Shown piece by piece: positions 44,290-53,500 of a stretch of DNA of 64,000 bases (its first letter is position 1; every line of letters starts with the position of its first letter). The notes under the pieces are model-generated. The model was not told the origin of the DNA, did no database searches, and worked only from the letters and a program-made list of their open reading frames with translations. This stretch comes from CATQHQ01 sp965243805 (GTDB taxonomy: Bacteria; Gemmatimonadota; Gemmatimonadetes; Longimicrobiales; Gaopeijiaceae), in assembly GCA_965243805.1 (NCBI GenBank), contig OZ251577.1, positions 2,294,001 to 2,358,000 on the forward strand. The letters run 5' to 3'. Both the position numbers and the translations under genes were made by a program.

Positions 44290-45228
44290 CTAGCCGGTCG
44301 TCGGTGTGCCGCCGCCCATCGACGCGGCTGCGGACTCCAAGTCGTACCCTTCGGCCCGAACGCGGCGGTCGTAGTACAGCAGCATCGTGCAAGCCACGAA
44401 GAGGGGCGTGGTGACGGACCCGATCGCCAGCGAACCGGCGTTCACGAGCCAAAACCTGCCCGCGCTCGTGGTCCCCGCCGGTTCGCTCGCCACAAGCTCC
44501 CCGATACCGAAAGCCACGAGTTCGAAGGCGACCCCGGGGAGCACCAGCATGATCCACGCCACGCAGAGGATTCCGAGGATGCGCAGCCTGGCGCCCCGCG
44601 CTAGCCGAAAGGAGCGCCGAAGAGCGCCGATCGGACCCTGCTGCTCCACCACGATCGCTGGCAGCACGCCAAAGGCGGAGACCATGAACCAAGCCCCTAT
44701 CAGTCCCATGATGACGAACGACGCCACGGTTCCGCCAACCGCGACGGCAGTGCTCTCTGTCGCCGCGAAGCCCAAGGCTGCAAGGAAGGCGACCAAGGCA
44801 ACCAGGAGGCCGATCACGGTCGCTACGGCCACCGCAATCAGGGCGACGAGGGCGCCGGCGACCAGTACGGCGGGCACGCGCCTGAACGCTTCCCGGTAGC
44901 TGGGAGCAAACGCCAGTGGGCGGTCCCGAGCGCGTGCGGCGATGCCCGCGGCCAGTGCAGTCCAGGCCAGAGCGGTGCCCACCAACCCCACCGCAACCCA
45001 TCCCGCTACGGAGAACAGCGCCGAAATCGCTTCCGCTGGCACCGCAACGTTCTCTTCGAACAAGCCGGACGAGATCCCGTTCAGCTCCGCGATTCCCAAC
45101 GCAATGTAGGCCGGCGCCAGCCCCACGATCGCGATGATCGTGTAGTCGAAGAAGTCTCGGCGGTAGAGCTGGAACGCGGCGTCCAGGATCTCGCCGAAGT
45201 CGAGGGGTTTCCGGGGGACGACGGACAA
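44290..45228 (-). CDS. Polytopic membrane protein of the MoxR cluster
   Basis: 312 residues from TTG 45228, with GGAG about 9 nt upstream. The N-terminus (RKPLDFGEILDAAFQLYRRDFFDYTII) and the Arg-flanked six or so hydrophobic spans resemble the glycerophosphodiesterase-type membrane domain found beside MoxR/DUF4129 genes. No catalytic motif is visible. It is 12 bp upstream of the DUF4129 gene and starts the five-gene operon running to 39704. The promoter probably lies in the 222-bp divergent spacer to 45451, where I see no convincing box. Confidence 0.8.
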   Translation of the reverse strand: MSVVPRKPLDFGEILDAAFQLYRRDFFDYTIIAIVGLAPAYIALGIAELNGISSGLFEENVAVPAEAISALFSVAGWVAVGLVGTALAWTALAAGIAARARDRPLAFAPSYREAFRRVPAVLVAGALVALIAVAVATVIGLLVALVAFLAALGFAATESTAVAVGGTVASFVIMGLIGAWFMVSAFGVLPAIVVEQQGPIGALRRSFRLARGARLRILGILCVAWIMLVLPGVAFELVAFGIGELVASEPAGTTSAGRFWLVNAGSLAIGSVTTPLFVACTMLLYYDRRVRAEGYDLESAAASMGGGTPTTG

Positions 45229-45450
45229 GAGGGGGGCTCCATTGCAGGTGCGATGATGCCTGGCGGACGCTGGCGAACGCCGATCGGGGGCACCAAGACG
45301 TGGCGCCGAAGGACACCGGCCACGATGAGCGGAGGGAACGCCTCCGTCAACTCCGGCTCCGGTCAGTTGCAGTGGGGTGGGCCGCCGTTGGCGTTACGAG
45401 ATCGCCCCGTGGCGTTGCAAGAGCCACCAGCGTGAAGGTAAGTTCTCGCG

Positions 45451-46281
45451 ATGACTCCCTCGCTCCGCAGGTCCGTCCTGCCCCGTGCCCCCCGGGTGAC
45501 CACCGTCGCAGGAGCAACCCTCCTGACGGTCCTCCTTGCCGTCCTGGCGGTTGCACCGGTCGCCCCGCTCGCGCCGCTGGCCGCCCAGGAACGCTCCGCC
45601 GAGTCGTGGCCCCCGGTCGCCACCTTCTCCATCGTGGGCTTTGACCCGGCCACCGGGGAAGTGGGCGCGGCGGTTCAGTCCCGGGTGTTCTCGGTGGGCA
45701 ACGGGGTCATCTGGGGCGAGGCGGGCGTGGGGGTGGTCGCCACCCAGGCAATCGTGGACGTCAGCTACGGCCCCCAGGCGCTTGCTCTGCTGCGACAGGG
45801 CCTCTCGCCGGAGGAGGTGGTTCGAGAGGTGCTGGCGCGCGACCCGGACCCTGACCCCGAGCGATGGACCAAGCTGGGCCGCCAGTTCTCGGTCATGAAC
45901 GCCGCGGGCGAGGTGGCGACGCACACCGGTCCTCGCGCCAGCGACTGGGCGGGCCACCGAATCGGAGAGCACTGCTCGGCCCAGGGCAACATCCTGGCCG
46001 GCCCCGCTGTGGTGGAGGAGATGGTGGCCGCCTTCGAGTCCACCGAAGGACACATCTCCCTGCGACTCCAAGCCGCCCTAGAAGCGGGCCAAGCCGCCGG
46101 CGGCGACACCCGCGGAATGCAGTCGGCGGCGATGCTGGTGGTCAAGGAAGACGGCGGCGTGTGGCTCAACAACGATGTGGTCCTACGCCTCCAAGTGGAC
46201 GACCACGCGCAACCGATTGCCGAGCTGCGGCGGCTGGTGGAGAAAGCGGCGGCCCAGCGGGAACGGCGGAGGGGACGCTGA
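45451..46281 (+). CDS. DUF1028-family exported protein
   Basis: 276 residues from ATG 45451. It has a long signal peptide (basic start, then TLLTVLLAVLAVAPVAPLAPLAAQ). The mature part (ATFSIVGFDPATGEVGAAVQSRVFSVG, GVGVVATQAIVDVSYGPQALALLRQG, GPRASDWAGHRIGEHCSAQGNILAG, GGDTRGMQSAAMLVV) matches DUF1028, which has an Ntn-hydrolase-like fold; its substrate is not established. It is the last normal high-GC gene before the accessory block, whose first gene starts 3 bp after its stop. Confidence 0.9.
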   Translation: MTPSLRRSVLPRAPRVTTVAGATLLTVLLAVLAVAPVAPLAPLAAQERSAESWPPVATFSIVGFDPATGEVGAAVQSRVFSVGNGVIWGEAGVGVVATQAIVDVSYGPQALALLRQGLSPEEVVREVLARDPDPDPERWTKLGRQFSVMNAAGEVATHTGPRASDWAGHRIGEHCSAQGNILAGPAVVEEMVAAFESTEGHISLRLQAALEAGQAAGGDTRGMQSAAMLVVKEDGGVWLNNDVVLRLQVDDHAQPIAELRRLVEKAAAQRERRRGR

Positions 46282-46284
46282 CCG

Positions 46285-48135
46285 ATGTACCAGACCGGAG
46301 GCACCATCAAGGACACGCTGGACGACATCACACGCCACAACTTGGTGTTGCCGGCGATCCAAAGGGAGTTTGAGTGGGATCACAAGCAAGTCTGCAAGCT
46401 GTTCGACAGCCTTATGCAGGGATACCCGTTCGGCACCTTCCTTTATTGGCAGGTCAGGCCGGAGAACAGCGGCAAGTTCACCTACTACGACTTCGTCCGT
46501 GACTACCACCAGCGCGACAGTCCATACTGCCCTCCGTTGCGTCCATCTCCCGGATCAGCCCTTACGGCAGTCCTTGACGGTCAGCAGCGGCTGACCGCAC
46601 TGAACATCGGGTTTCGAGGGAGCATGGCATGGAAGTTGCCGCGAAAGTGGTGGGATAATCCCGATGCTTTCCCAGAGCGCCAGCTCTACCTGGACTTGCT
46701 CTGGAGATCCGACAGCGCCGAGCACGGCAGGAAATATCAATTCAGGTTTCTGACCGACGAGCAGGCCAAGGGAAACGCGAACGGCGAGTGGTGGTTCTTG
46801 GTGAAGGATATCTTGCGGATGGGCGACTCCGGTCCTTCCATGAATAAGTGGTTGACCGATCGTTTACCTAAAGAACTCCTGCCAGATGGAGCCTCTGCGC
46901 AAGACGTTGCGCTTGCTGCGACTCAACTTGTGAACGATGCGTACGAAGTAATGTGGCGGCTGCATCAGGTTGCTCATACCGAAAGGCTGATCGCATACTA
47001 CGACGAGAAGAGCCAGGAGCTGGATAGAGTTCTCCAGATATTCATTCGGATGAACAGCGGCGGAACAACGTTGTCGTACTCCGACTTGCTGTTGTCGGTT
47101 GCTGTGGCGCAGTTTGAGTATCACGATGCACGGAAAGAGATTCGTACCTTGGTACGCGACCTAAACCACGTGGGACAAAGATTCTCCTTCTCCAAGGACC
47201 AAGTGCTCAAGGCCGGTCTCATGCTGAGCGACATTGGCAGTGTCGGGTTCAAGGTCGACAACTTCAACAAAGAGAACATGGCTGTCCTCGAGAAAAACTG
47301 GGGCGACGTCAAGCAGGCGCTCATGACGGCAGTGCAACTGCTCTCGCAATTGGGCTTCAATGGCCAGACGTTGCAAGCGACGAGCGCACTTCTCCCGATA
47401 GCATACTACATCCACAACAGGGGATACGATGCCAGTTACGTGACAAGCGGCCACTTTAGGGAAGATCGGAGCGCGATTCGGGAATGGTTGATACGGAGCA
47501 TCCTCAAGGCATCGGGAATCTGGGGAAGTGGCCTAGATACCCTCCTTACGGGCCTGCGCCGCGTCATCAGGGACAGCAGGGACAGCAGTGAGCTGTTTCC
47601 TGCGGCAGCGATTGGAAAGGAGATGGCTCGTCGGGGGCGATCGCTCTCCTTTCAGCCGGAGGAGATAGACGATCTGGTGGACATGAAGTACGGCGATTCT
47701 AGTACATTCGCATTGCTGTCGCTCCTGTTCCCCGAAATCGATGTCGAGAAACTTCACTTCCACATCGACCATGTATTTCCCCGGACGAGGTTTACCACGG
47801 CCCAGCTCCGAAGGGCCGAAATACCGGAAGACGATCACGAGTGCTTCCAGGACCGCCGAGACAGGCTGGCCAACTTGCAGCTGCTTCCGGGTGCCGAAAA
47901 CCATGCGAAGAGTGCGGCCATGCCCGCATGCTGGCTGGAGGAGACCATGAATGCCAACGACCGCGTACGTCACGTCGAACTCCACCTATTGGGGGACATT
48001 GTGGGACATGGCCAATCGATGGATGGATTCCTCTCCTTCTACGACGCTCGGCGGTGTGCGTTGCGGAAAAAGATCGCGGAGCTTCTGGGCACTCAACTGG
48101 ACCAAGACTCCGAAGCCTCCGGGCCGACGGACTGA
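46285..48135 (+). CDS. DUF262-HNH protein (GmrSD/SspE-like nuclease)
   Basis: 616 residues from ATG 46285, with GGAGGGG 10 nt upstream. The N-terminal DUF262 domain has LPAIQREFEWDHKQVCKLFDSL, the nucleotide-hydrolysis motif DGQQR (98-102) and FIRMNSGGTTLSYSDLLLS (253-271). The C-terminus has an HNH/DUF1524-type nuclease motif: HIDHVFPR (493-500), Asn 530 in ANLQLLP, and ENHAK (538-542). DUF262 plus DUF1524 is the architecture of the modification-dependent restriction enzyme GmrSD and of SspE. Base composition is visibly AT-richer than all neighbours, pointing to transfer. An adenine methyltransferase follows. Target and partner are inference. Confidence 0.9.
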   Translation: MYQTGGTIKDTLDDITRHNLVLPAIQREFEWDHKQVCKLFDSLMQGYPFGTFLYWQVRPENSGKFTYYDFVRDYHQRDSPYCPPLRPSPGSALTAVLDGQQRLTALNIGFRGSMAWKLPRKWWDNPDAFPERQLYLDLLWRSDSAEHGRKYQFRFLTDEQAKGNANGEWWFLVKDILRMGDSGPSMNKWLTDRLPKELLPDGASAQDVALAATQLVNDAYEVMWRLHQVAHTERLIAYYDEKSQELDRVLQIFIRMNSGGTTLSYSDLLLSVAVAQFEYHDARKEIRTLVRDLNHVGQRFSFSKDQVLKAGLMLSDIGSVGFKVDNFNKENMAVLEKNWGDVKQALMTAVQLLSQLGFNGQTLQATSALLPIAYYIHNRGYDASYVTSGHFREDRSAIREWLIRSILKASGIWGSGLDTLLTGLRRVIRDSRDSSELFPAAAIGKEMARRGRSLSFQPEEIDDLVDMKYGDSSTFALLSLLFPEIDVEKLHFHIDHVFPRTRFTTAQLRRAEIPEDDHECFQDRRDRLANLQLLPGAENHAKSAAMPACWLEETMNANDRVRHVELHLLGDIVGHGQSMDGFLSFYDARRCALRKKIAELLGTQLDQDSEASGPTD

Positions 48136-48173
48136 GGGGCGATATCATTCGGGGTGACCCAGGACTCCCGACA

Positions 48174-49055
48174 GTGGCGAGCAGGGACGTGGTGATCCCG
48201 CATCCATTCCCCTACCAGGGAAGCAAGCGGGGAATTGCCAAGTTCATCCTCCCCTACTTCCCTGCCGGCCTGGACCGCTTGGTGGAACCCTGTTGCGGCT
48301 CGGCCGCCGTGTCCATTGCGGCCGCGGCCCAGGGGCTGGCAAGGCGCTTTTGGCTCAACGACCTCAACGCTCCCCTGATGGCTCTGTGGCGAGAGATCGT
48401 GGCGAGGCCTGAGGAGCTCGTTGCCGACTACGCTCGCCTGTGGCACGACCAGCAATCCGACATGAAGGAGTTCTTCTTCGGCGTACGCAGGGAGTTCAAC
48501 GAGTCCCCTCAGCCAGGCCACCTTCTCTACTTGCTGGCTCGAATCGTGAAGGGGTCCGTCCGGTACAACGCCGACGGAGCGTTCAATCAGAGCCCCGACA
48601 ACCGCCGATCCGGAATGCGACCCTCTGTGATGCGACGGCAGTTGCTGGGCGTGCATCGGTTGCTGGCGGGCAAGACGAGCTTGTCGGCCAATGACTTCCG
48701 GCGAGTTGCGCTGGAATCCACGCCGCAGGACTTGGTGTACATTGATCCACCGTACCAAGGCACGTCGCGGGCGCGAGACAAGAGGTATTGCGACGGCGTG
48801 GACTACGACGAGTTCGTTGACATGTTGTGTACGATGAACGGGAGAGACATATCCTACGTCGTCAGCTACGACGGCAGGACCGGCGACAAGACCCACGGCA
48901 GATTGTTGCCGCCAGCTCTGAATCTCCATCACCTCTACGTGCCCGCCGGCAGGTCCACTCAAGCCACATTGCTGGGCCAAGCCTGCGAGACCGTCGAATC
49001 CCTGCATCTGTCGCCAGCACTGGTTGGGCGGCTGGGCGAGAGATCGACAAACTGA
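48174..49055 (+). CDS. DNA adenine methyltransferase (D12 class, Dam-like)
   Basis: 293 residues. GTG 48174 is chosen because AGGA lies 9 nt upstream and PFPYQGSKRG then falls at residues 11-20; GTG 48189 is possible. The D12-class motifs are in order: the SAM-contact motif PYQGSKRG, motif I LVEPCCGSAAVSI (about 36-48), RFWLNDLNAPLMALWREI, and catalytic motif IV DPPY (191-194). These enzymes methylate adenine N6 at a short site such as GATC. The gene is 38 bp after the DUF262-HNH gene and shares its lower GC. It would protect host DNA in a restriction-type pair, or act as an orphan methylase. Confidence 0.92.
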   Translation: MASRDVVIPHPFPYQGSKRGIAKFILPYFPAGLDRLVEPCCGSAAVSIAAAAQGLARRFWLNDLNAPLMALWREIVARPEELVADYARLWHDQQSDMKEFFFGVRREFNESPQPGHLLYLLARIVKGSVRYNADGAFNQSPDNRRSGMRPSVMRRQLLGVHRLLAGKTSLSANDFRRVALESTPQDLVYIDPPYQGTSRARDKRYCDGVDYDEFVDMLCTMNGRDISYVVSYDGRTGDKTHGRLLPPALNLHHLYVPAGRSTQATLLGQACETVESLHLSPALVGRLGERSTN

Positions 49056-49379
49056 TCTCTGGCTCGCCACCCAAATCGCCACCTTCCGTGCAGCAGTCAA
49101 AGTTGCCGGCTGCTGGGACTGAGCTTGCGGGTTGCTGGGACTGAGCTTCGCCGGCGAGGAGATGTGGTGATCGCGGCGACCGTCACCGCCACGGCGGGAC
49201 CGGAATGCTGGTGCCCCGCGCAGAAATTTAAATTAGTCCCATCCAGCCATGGGAGCGTCCCAACCGACATCACATACTGGAGGACAGAGGGCCGGGAACC
49301 CGTCCCGGCCAGCTTCGGAGGCCCGGTCCGCACCGCCCTCCGATGCGTCGCCCCAGCCGCTGCCGAAAGGCCGTCCTCC
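49056..49379 (+). other. 324-bp spacer between the methyltransferase and Rpn genes
   Basis: No gene is supported. It holds an imperfect 21/22-bp tandem repeat at 49108-49150 (core gctgggactgagctt) and an AT-rich patch (aaatttaaattag, near 49225-49240) that could include a promoter for the Rpn gene. It marks the return from lower to high GC. Confidence 0.5.
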
Positions 49380-50423
49380 ATGAGCCGAACCCCCAAGAAG
49401 GCACCCGCTCCCCAACCCGCGCCGAGGCGCCACCGCAGGCACGACCAGTCCTACAAGAAGCTCTTCAGCCAACCCCGGGCCGCCGCCGCCCTCATCCGCG
49501 ACTTCGCCGCCAAGGACTGGGCCCACGAACTCGACATGACGACCCTTCAGCCCTTCCCGACCGAGACCGTCGGCCCGGACCTGAAGCGTCGGGCCGACGA
49601 CTGCGCCTGGCACGTCCGCTGCAAGAACGGACGCTCCGTGGTCTTCCTCTTCGAGTTCCAGTCGTCGGTGGACCGCGACATGGCGCTGCGGATGCTACGC
49701 TACACCGAGCGAGTGCTTTCTGTGCTGCGTAGCAACAAGACGCTGCTGGACCCCGACGGCGCGCTCCCGCTCGTGCTGGCGTTCGTCCTGTACAACGGCC
49801 CGCATCCGTGGAACGCAGCCACGACTATATCGGAGTGGGCGGAGTGGCACGAGCTGTCGCCGGCCATGGCGCAGGCGATCGACGGCTTGGATGTCCGCCA
49901 CGGCTACCAGGTGCTTGACTTGCTGCGGGCGTTCCCGCAAGACTTGTTGCCGGGGGACAGCTTGCTGCACTGGCTGGCCGCCTTGGAGCGGGACCCGTGG
50001 CCGAACTTCCCGCACGTGCACCGGGCGATGGCGGCGCGGTGGGCCGGGGAGGATTGTCTGGCGGCGCGGCAGGCGTTCGCGAAGTGGACGGCCGAGCGGA
50101 TGGAGGCACCTGACGTGCCGGACGAGGTTCTGGACGAGATCAAGGAGCGGATCGAACAACCGACGGAGGCAGAGGAGATGGGCCAGACGTACACGGAGTG
50201 GGTAGAGAGCCACCGACAGCAGGGTCGCACGGAGGGAGGGGCGACGATGCTGGTGCGCCTGGCGTCGCGACGGTTCGGGGCCGAGACGGCAGAGAAGTTG
50301 GCCGGGCTGGTGCGGGCCATGGGCGCGGAGCAGCTAGCCAGTGTCGGGGACGCGGTGGTGGACTGCGACACGGGGGACGAGCTGCTGGAAGCCGCAAGCA
50401 ACGGGGCGACCGAAGGCGGCTAG
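49380..50423 (+). CDS. Rpn-family PD-(D/E)XK nuclease with C-terminal DUF4351
   Basis: 347 residues from ATG 49380. The N-terminus RRHDQSYKKLFSQPRAAAALIRDF is the start of the Rpn/YhgA-like domain. The nuclease core is read from ADDCAWHVRCKNGR and VVFLFEFQSSVDRDMALRMLRY (Asp, then Glu-x-Gln as in PD-(D/E)XK variants). The C-terminus (MLVRLASRRFGAETAEKLAGL) is DUF4351. Rpn proteins are recombination-promoting nucleases once classed as transposases; some are now linked to phage defence. GC is high, unlike the two genes before it, so it need not have arrived with them. Confidence 0.88.
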   Translation: MSRTPKKAPAPQPAPRRHRRHDQSYKKLFSQPRAAAALIRDFAAKDWAHELDMTTLQPFPTETVGPDLKRRADDCAWHVRCKNGRSVVFLFEFQSSVDRDMALRMLRYTERVLSVLRSNKTLLDPDGALPLVLAFVLYNGPHPWNAATTISEWAEWHELSPAMAQAIDGLDVRHGYQVLDLLRAFPQDLLPGDSLLHWLAALERDPWPNFPHVHRAMAARWAGEDCLAARQAFAKWTAERMEAPDVPDEVLDEIKERIEQPTEAEEMGQTYTEWVESHRQQGRTEGGATMLVRLASRRFGAETAEKLAGLVRAMGAEQLASVGDAVVDCDTGDELLEAASNGATEGG

Positions 50424-50531
50424 CCGACTAACATGGGACACGGGACGGGACACGATACGGCCCGCTGATGGGACATCCGACGGGACATTTCAGGTAGTAG
50501 AAATCCGTGGACGTTGGTGGGCAAGGCTCGT

Positions 50532-51773
50532 TCAGGCCGGTCCCTCGTCCACCCGGTGACCCAATTTCCGCAACTTCTCCACAACTTGTGCCGCGTGCTG
50601 CTGGCCCCGGGTTTCGGCGCGGATGTCGATGGCGACTTCGCCGACCGTCACGTCGCCGAACGCCCGCACGTGATGGATGTCCAGCACGTTGGCGCCCTCG
50701 TCGGCCACCACCGTCGTGAGCTGCTTCAGCGAGCCGGGACGGTCTCGGACCACGACCCTCAACCGAGCGAGCCGCCCGTCGTCTCGCAGCCCCCGGTCGA
50801 TGATCCGCGAGATGATGTTCACGTCGATGTTGCCGCCCGACAGCACGCACACGACCGTCTTCCCTGGGGCCGCCTCGACCTTTTTCTCCAGAAGCGCCGC
50901 CGCGGCCGCAGCCCCAGCCCCCTCCACCACCACCTTCTCTCGCTCCAGCAGGTAGAACACGGCGTCGGCGATCTCCTGCTCCGAGACTAGCGCCCACTCG
51001 TCCACCAGCGACTCCAGGAGCGGGTAGGCCAGCGCTCCGACCCGCTTCACCGCGATCCCGTCGGCCAGAGTGTCGGCACTCTCCACAGCGACGGGCGCGC
51101 CGGCCTCCAGCGACCTTGCGGCCCCCGGCGACGCGGCCGCCTCCACGCCCACCACCCGCACGTCGGGCCGCAGCGCCTTTGCCGCCACAGCAATCCCCGA
51201 GATCATCCCCCCGCCCCCCACCGGCACCACGATCGTGGACGCTTGCGGCACTTGCTCGACGATCTCGAGTCCGATCGTCCCCTGGCCCGCCATCACGGCC
51301 AAGTCGTCGAAGGCGTGGACCGGCACCGCCCCCTCCCGAGCGACGATCCGCTCCACCTCCGCCAGCCCGTCGGAGAGCGTCTGGCCGGTCTGGAACACCC
51401 TGGCTCCGTGGCCCTTGGTATTCGCCACCTTGATTAGCGGAGCCGCCTCGGGCATGACGATCGTGCAGGGGACTTGAAGACGAGCCGCGTGGAACGCCAG
51501 CGCTTGGGCGTGGTTGCCGGCGCTCGCCGCCACGACTCCCCGGCGACGGGCCTCGTCTCCCATCGTCAGCAGCTTGTTGAGCGCGCCTCGGTCCTTGAAC
51601 GAACCCGTCCGCTGACGGAACTCGGGCTTGATGCGCACCCGCGCGCCGGTTCGCGCCTCCAAGCCGAACGCCCGCGGGCACCCGGTCGCCACGACTCCGC
51701 CCTCGATCCGCTTCCGAGCCTCCTGCACGTCGGCCAGCGAGAGGGTCGGGGCCGTCGTCCGCCCCGATGCCAC
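50532..51773 (-). CDS. ilvA: Threonine ammonia-lyase (catabolic type with ACT domain)
   Basis: 413 residues from GTG 51773. PLP-binding lysine lies in TGSFKDRGA, and ASAGNHAQALA, PVGGGGMISGIA and CVLSGGNIDVNII are standard. The C-terminal about 75 residues are an ACT-like domain (LRVVVRDRPGSLKQLTTVVADEGANVLDI). The length and single ACT domain match the short catabolic/allosteric form (TdcB-like) rather than long biosynthetic IlvA. It converts threonine to 2-oxobutyrate and ammonia. Confidence 0.95.
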   Translation of the reverse strand: MASGRTTAPTLSLADVQEARKRIEGGVVATGCPRAFGLEARTGARVRIKPEFRQRTGSFKDRGALNKLLTMGDEARRRGVVAASAGNHAQALAFHAARLQVPCTIVMPEAAPLIKVANTKGHGARVFQTGQTLSDGLAEVERIVAREGAVPVHAFDDLAVMAGQGTIGLEIVEQVPQASTIVVPVGGGGMISGIAVAAKALRPDVRVVGVEAAASPGAARSLEAGAPVAVESADTLADGIAVKRVGALAYPLLESLVDEWALVSEQEIADAVFYLLEREKVVVEGAGAAAAAALLEKKVEAAPGKTVVCVLSGGNIDVNIISRIIDRGLRDDGRLARLRVVVRDRPGSLKQLTTVVADEGANVLDIHHVRAFGDVTVGEVAIDIRAETRGQQHAAQVVEKLRKLGHRVDEGPA

Positions 51774-51786
51774 CGTCCGGGTCCGT

Positions 51787-52197
51787 CTACCCCCGCCGTC
51801 GGCGGTAGACCGCCACCTTCAGCGCAGGCTCGACCCACCAGTGGAAGTGGAAGCGGTTGTCCAGCGCCTCCGCCACCACCTCCTTGCGCTCCCGTGTCTT
51901 GGGCCAGTCGTCCCGTCCGCTCTCCACCACCAGCGCCTCGCCCTCCGCCAGCTTCGACAGCTTTTCGCGCAACGCCTCTTCCAGTCGGCGCAGCAGCAGT
52001 CGCTCCGCCTCCCGCTGGACGGTCTCGTCCGCTTCGGCGCTCACCTCGCTCCCGTCGATCCGCTCCCATTCGGCCTCGAAGTCGGCAACAGGGATGGACA
52101 AGCGCCGGTCACGCTGGAACCCGATCTCGGTGATGGCGGTGGGGTTGAAGTTGGGCTCCACGCTGTGGTATGCGTTGCCGTATCGTCGAAGGATCAT
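51787..52197 (-). CDS. Conserved-looking protein of unknown function
   Basis: 136 residues from ATG 52197. It begins MILRRYGNAYHSVEPNFNPTAITEIGF and continues as a charged helical protein (AERLLLRRLEEALREKLSKLAEGEALVV) ending FHFHWWVEPALKVAVYRRRRG. Third codon positions are G/C-rich throughout, supporting a real gene, but I do not recognise a family. It lies between the RNA helicase and threonine deaminase genes, 13 bp from the latter. A short cluster of gcgctagc/gcactagc copies precedes it at 52227-52250. Confidence 0.65.
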   Translation of the reverse strand: MILRRYGNAYHSVEPNFNPTAITEIGFQRDRRLSIPVADFEAEWERIDGSEVSAEADETVQREAERLLLRRLEEALREKLSKLAEGEALVVESGRDDWPKTRERKEVVAEALDNRFHFHWWVEPALKVAVYRRRRG

Positions 52198-52246
52198 TCG
52201 CTGATTCCGCTTGGTGCCGCCGCTGGCACTAGCGCTAGCACTCGCG

Positions 52247-53500
52247 CTAGCCGTGGGCCAGGAGGGCGGCCAGTTCTTCCGGGTCCAGCGGCTCGCCGGC
52301 CTTGCTGCCCATCCCCCGCCCGGAACGAGTGCGAGGCGGATCAGCCAGCGGCCGTTCCTGCACGACGCCCCCGGCAAAGTCGAAGTCGGGGTGGTGGACC
52401 TTCTCCAGCCGCCGCTCAAGCTGGTACTCCAGCGTGCGGAACGCGCCCAGGTCCGACGCCGTAACGAAGGTCACCGCCACGCCCGTCGCCCCGGCCCTTC
52501 CCGTGCGCCCGATCCTGTGGACGTAGTCGGCCGGGTCCATGGGGACGTCGTAGTTGACCACGTGGGATATCCCCTCGATGTCCAGCCCCCGCTGGGCGAT
52601 GTCGGTGGCGACCAGGACCCGCACCTGGCCTTCGGTGAAGCGGTCCAGCGCGCGACCGCGCTCCCGCATCTGGCGGTCGCCGTGGATCACGTCGCACGAC
52701 ACCCGGGCTTGGTCCAGCCGCGACTTCAGGGCGTCGGCCCCTCGCTTAGTGCGGGTGAAGACCAGCACCTGCTCCCAACCCGGCTGCTCCATGAGGTGGA
52801 CCAGCAGCTCCGGCTTCCTCTCGGGCCGCACCGAGTACGCGACTTCGGAGATGCCCTGGGCCATCGTGCCCGACGGGCTGACCTCCACCCATACCGGGTC
52901 CTTGGTCATGCGCAGCGCCAAGTCGTGGACGCCGTTGGGCATCGTCGCCGAGAAGAGCAGCGTCTGGGGCCGTGCGCCGAGCCCTCGCACCACATCCTCG
53001 ATCTGCGGGCGGAAGCCCATGTCCAGCATCCGGTCGGCCTCGTCGAGAACCAGGATGCGGACGCCCTTGAGCTTGGCCTTTCCGCGCTTCTGGAGGTCGA
53101 TGAGCCGCCCCGGCGTCGCCACCACGATCTCGTCGCCTCGGGCCAGAGCGTCCAGTTGGGGCTGGTAGCCGACCCCGCCGCAGATCACCGTCGCCCGCAG
53201 GCTGGACCCCCTCGCGAAGGCCACCGTGTCTTCCTGCACCTGCTGGGCCAGCTCCCGCGTGGGACAGAGCACCAGCGCCTGCAACCCGCCGCCGGCGCGC
53301 ACCATGTCCAGCGCAGGCAGCATGAATGCGCCCGTCTTGCCGGTTCCCGTGCGGGCGATGCCCACCAAGTCCCGCCGCTCCAGCAGGTGGGGGACCGCCT
53401 GCCGCTGAACGGGGGTGGGCTCGGTCCAGCCCAGGGCCTCGACGGCGGCCAGCCGCAGCTCGGAAAGCCCGAGCGCGGCGAAGGACATGGATTCGGTCAT
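52247..53500 (-). CDS. DEAD-box RNA helicase (RhlE-like)
   Basis: 417 residues from ATG 53500. All helicase motifs are present: Q motif (GWTEPTPVQRQAVP), ARTGTGKT, PTRELAQQ, ATPGRL, DEAD in LVLDEADRMLDMGF, SAT, the HGDRQMRERGRALDRF region, VATDIAQRGLDI and HRIGRTGRAG. It unwinds RNA for ribosome assembly or decay. The short C-terminal tail (RTRSGRGMG) may contact RNA. It is a useful comparison for the defective DEAD-box protein at 59251. Confidence 0.96.
   Translation of the reverse strand: MTESMSFAALGLSELRLAAVEALGWTEPTPVQRQAVPHLLERRDLVGIARTGTGKTGAFMLPALDMVRAGGGLQALVLCPTRELAQQVQEDTVAFARGSSLRATVICGGVGYQPQLDALARGDEIVVATPGRLIDLQKRGKAKLKGVRILVLDEADRMLDMGFRPQIEDVVRGLGARPQTLLFSATMPNGVHDLALRMTKDPVWVEVSPSGTMAQGISEVAYSVRPERKPELLVHLMEQPGWEQVLVFTRTKRGADALKSRLDQARVSCDVIHGDRQMRERGRALDRFTEGQVRVLVATDIAQRGLDIEGISHVVNYDVPMDPADYVHRIGRTGRAGATGVAVTFVTASDLGAFRTLEYQLERRLEKVHHPDFDFAGGVVQERPLADPPRTRSGRGMGSKAGEPLDPEELAALLAHG

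Noticed and set aside
49380..50423. Rpn gene as a transposase of a mobile element
   Set aside because: The fold is a PD-(D/E)XK nuclease; no terminal inverted repeats or target-site duplications were seen around it.
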